Shown here one piece after another: positions 5,926-5,997 of a stretch of 5,997 bases of DNA. The notes under the pieces are model-generated. The model worked only from the letters and a program-made list of their open reading frames with translations. It was not told the origin of the DNA and ran no database searches. The position numbers and the translations under genes are program-made. Within the stretch, counting starts at the first letter, position 1. Every line of letters starts with the position of its first letter. Source of the DNA: Marinisporobacter balticus (GTDB lineage Bacteria > Bacillota > Clostridia > Peptostreptococcales > Thermotaleaceae); contig NZ_SLWV01000056.1 in the NCBI RefSeq assembly GCF_004345705.1, positions 1 through 5,997 of the forward strand, given 5' to 3'.

Positions 5926-5989
5926 CAAAAATTCTCGGATTAAATGGGTATACAATAGGATAAAAAATCAAACGGTTCTCAGATTAAAT
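5909..5989 (+). repeat. three imperfect direct repeats of TTCTC(R)(R)ATTAAA
   Basis: TTCTCAAATTAAA (5909-5921), TTCTCGGATTAAAT (5932-5945) and TTCTCAGATTAAAT (5976-5989) share 11-13 bases. Their starts are 23 and 44 bp apart, close to two and four helical turns. The first lies in the last codons of the response regulator; the other two lie beyond its stop. They could be binding sites for the next gene, the edge of a repeat or insertion, or remnants of recombination that disrupted the regulator's end. Confidence 0.4.
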
Positions 5990-5997
5990 AATTTGAT

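Overview
The window is AT-rich, with TAA-dominated stops, strong AGGAGG-type ribosome binding sites and genes typical of low-GC Firmicutes. An anaerobic clostridial or Alkaliphilus-like bacterium is the best guess: it makes meso-diaminopimelate/lysine, and it carries a membrane iron-sulfur/flavin electron-transfer protein. The taxonomic call is inference; no rRNA or other marker gene is present.

Left part (1-2700). A possible 3' end of a plus-strand gene (3-95) and its hairpin converge on two minus-strand genes for the end of the lysine pathway. These are dapF (163-999) and, upstream of it, lysA (1168-2451). DapF converts LL- to meso-diaminopimelate and LysA decarboxylates meso-diaminopimelate to lysine, so together they set the split between cell-wall precursor and lysine. 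Upstream of lysA is a near-consensus sigma-54 (-24/-12) promoter (2585-2600). Its -12 element overlaps the -35 of a weaker sigma-A-like promoter.

Middle part (2700-3900). A strong hairpin with A/T tails (2702-2755) separates lysA from an upstream minus-strand unit. That unit has a small two-helix membrane protein (3342-3743) and, behind it, a region (2822-3304) that reads as one decayed gene: one frame, no frameshift needed, eight in-frame stops. A candidate promoter for the unit lies at 3857-3885.

Right part (3900-5997). A plus-strand operon starts from a TATAAT -10 box. Upstream of it are five hexamers spaced exactly 11 bp apart, the pattern bound by PhoB/PhoP/OmpR-type regulators. The first gene (4125-5291) encodes a polytopic membrane protein with NapH/NosR-type cysteine motifs, two [4Fe-4S] ferredoxin motifs and a C-terminal FMN-binding domain. 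It is predicted to pass electrons from the cytoplasm to a flavin outside the membrane. Thirteen bases later comes an OmpR-family response regulator (5305-5925), which suggests autoregulation of a redox module. The regulator looks damaged or diverged: its receiver is about 6-7 residues short ahead of the phospho-aspartate, and the end of its winged helix is out of frame. Three imperfect direct repeats cover its 3' end. No sensor kinase or ApbE flavin transferase is visible before the window ends.
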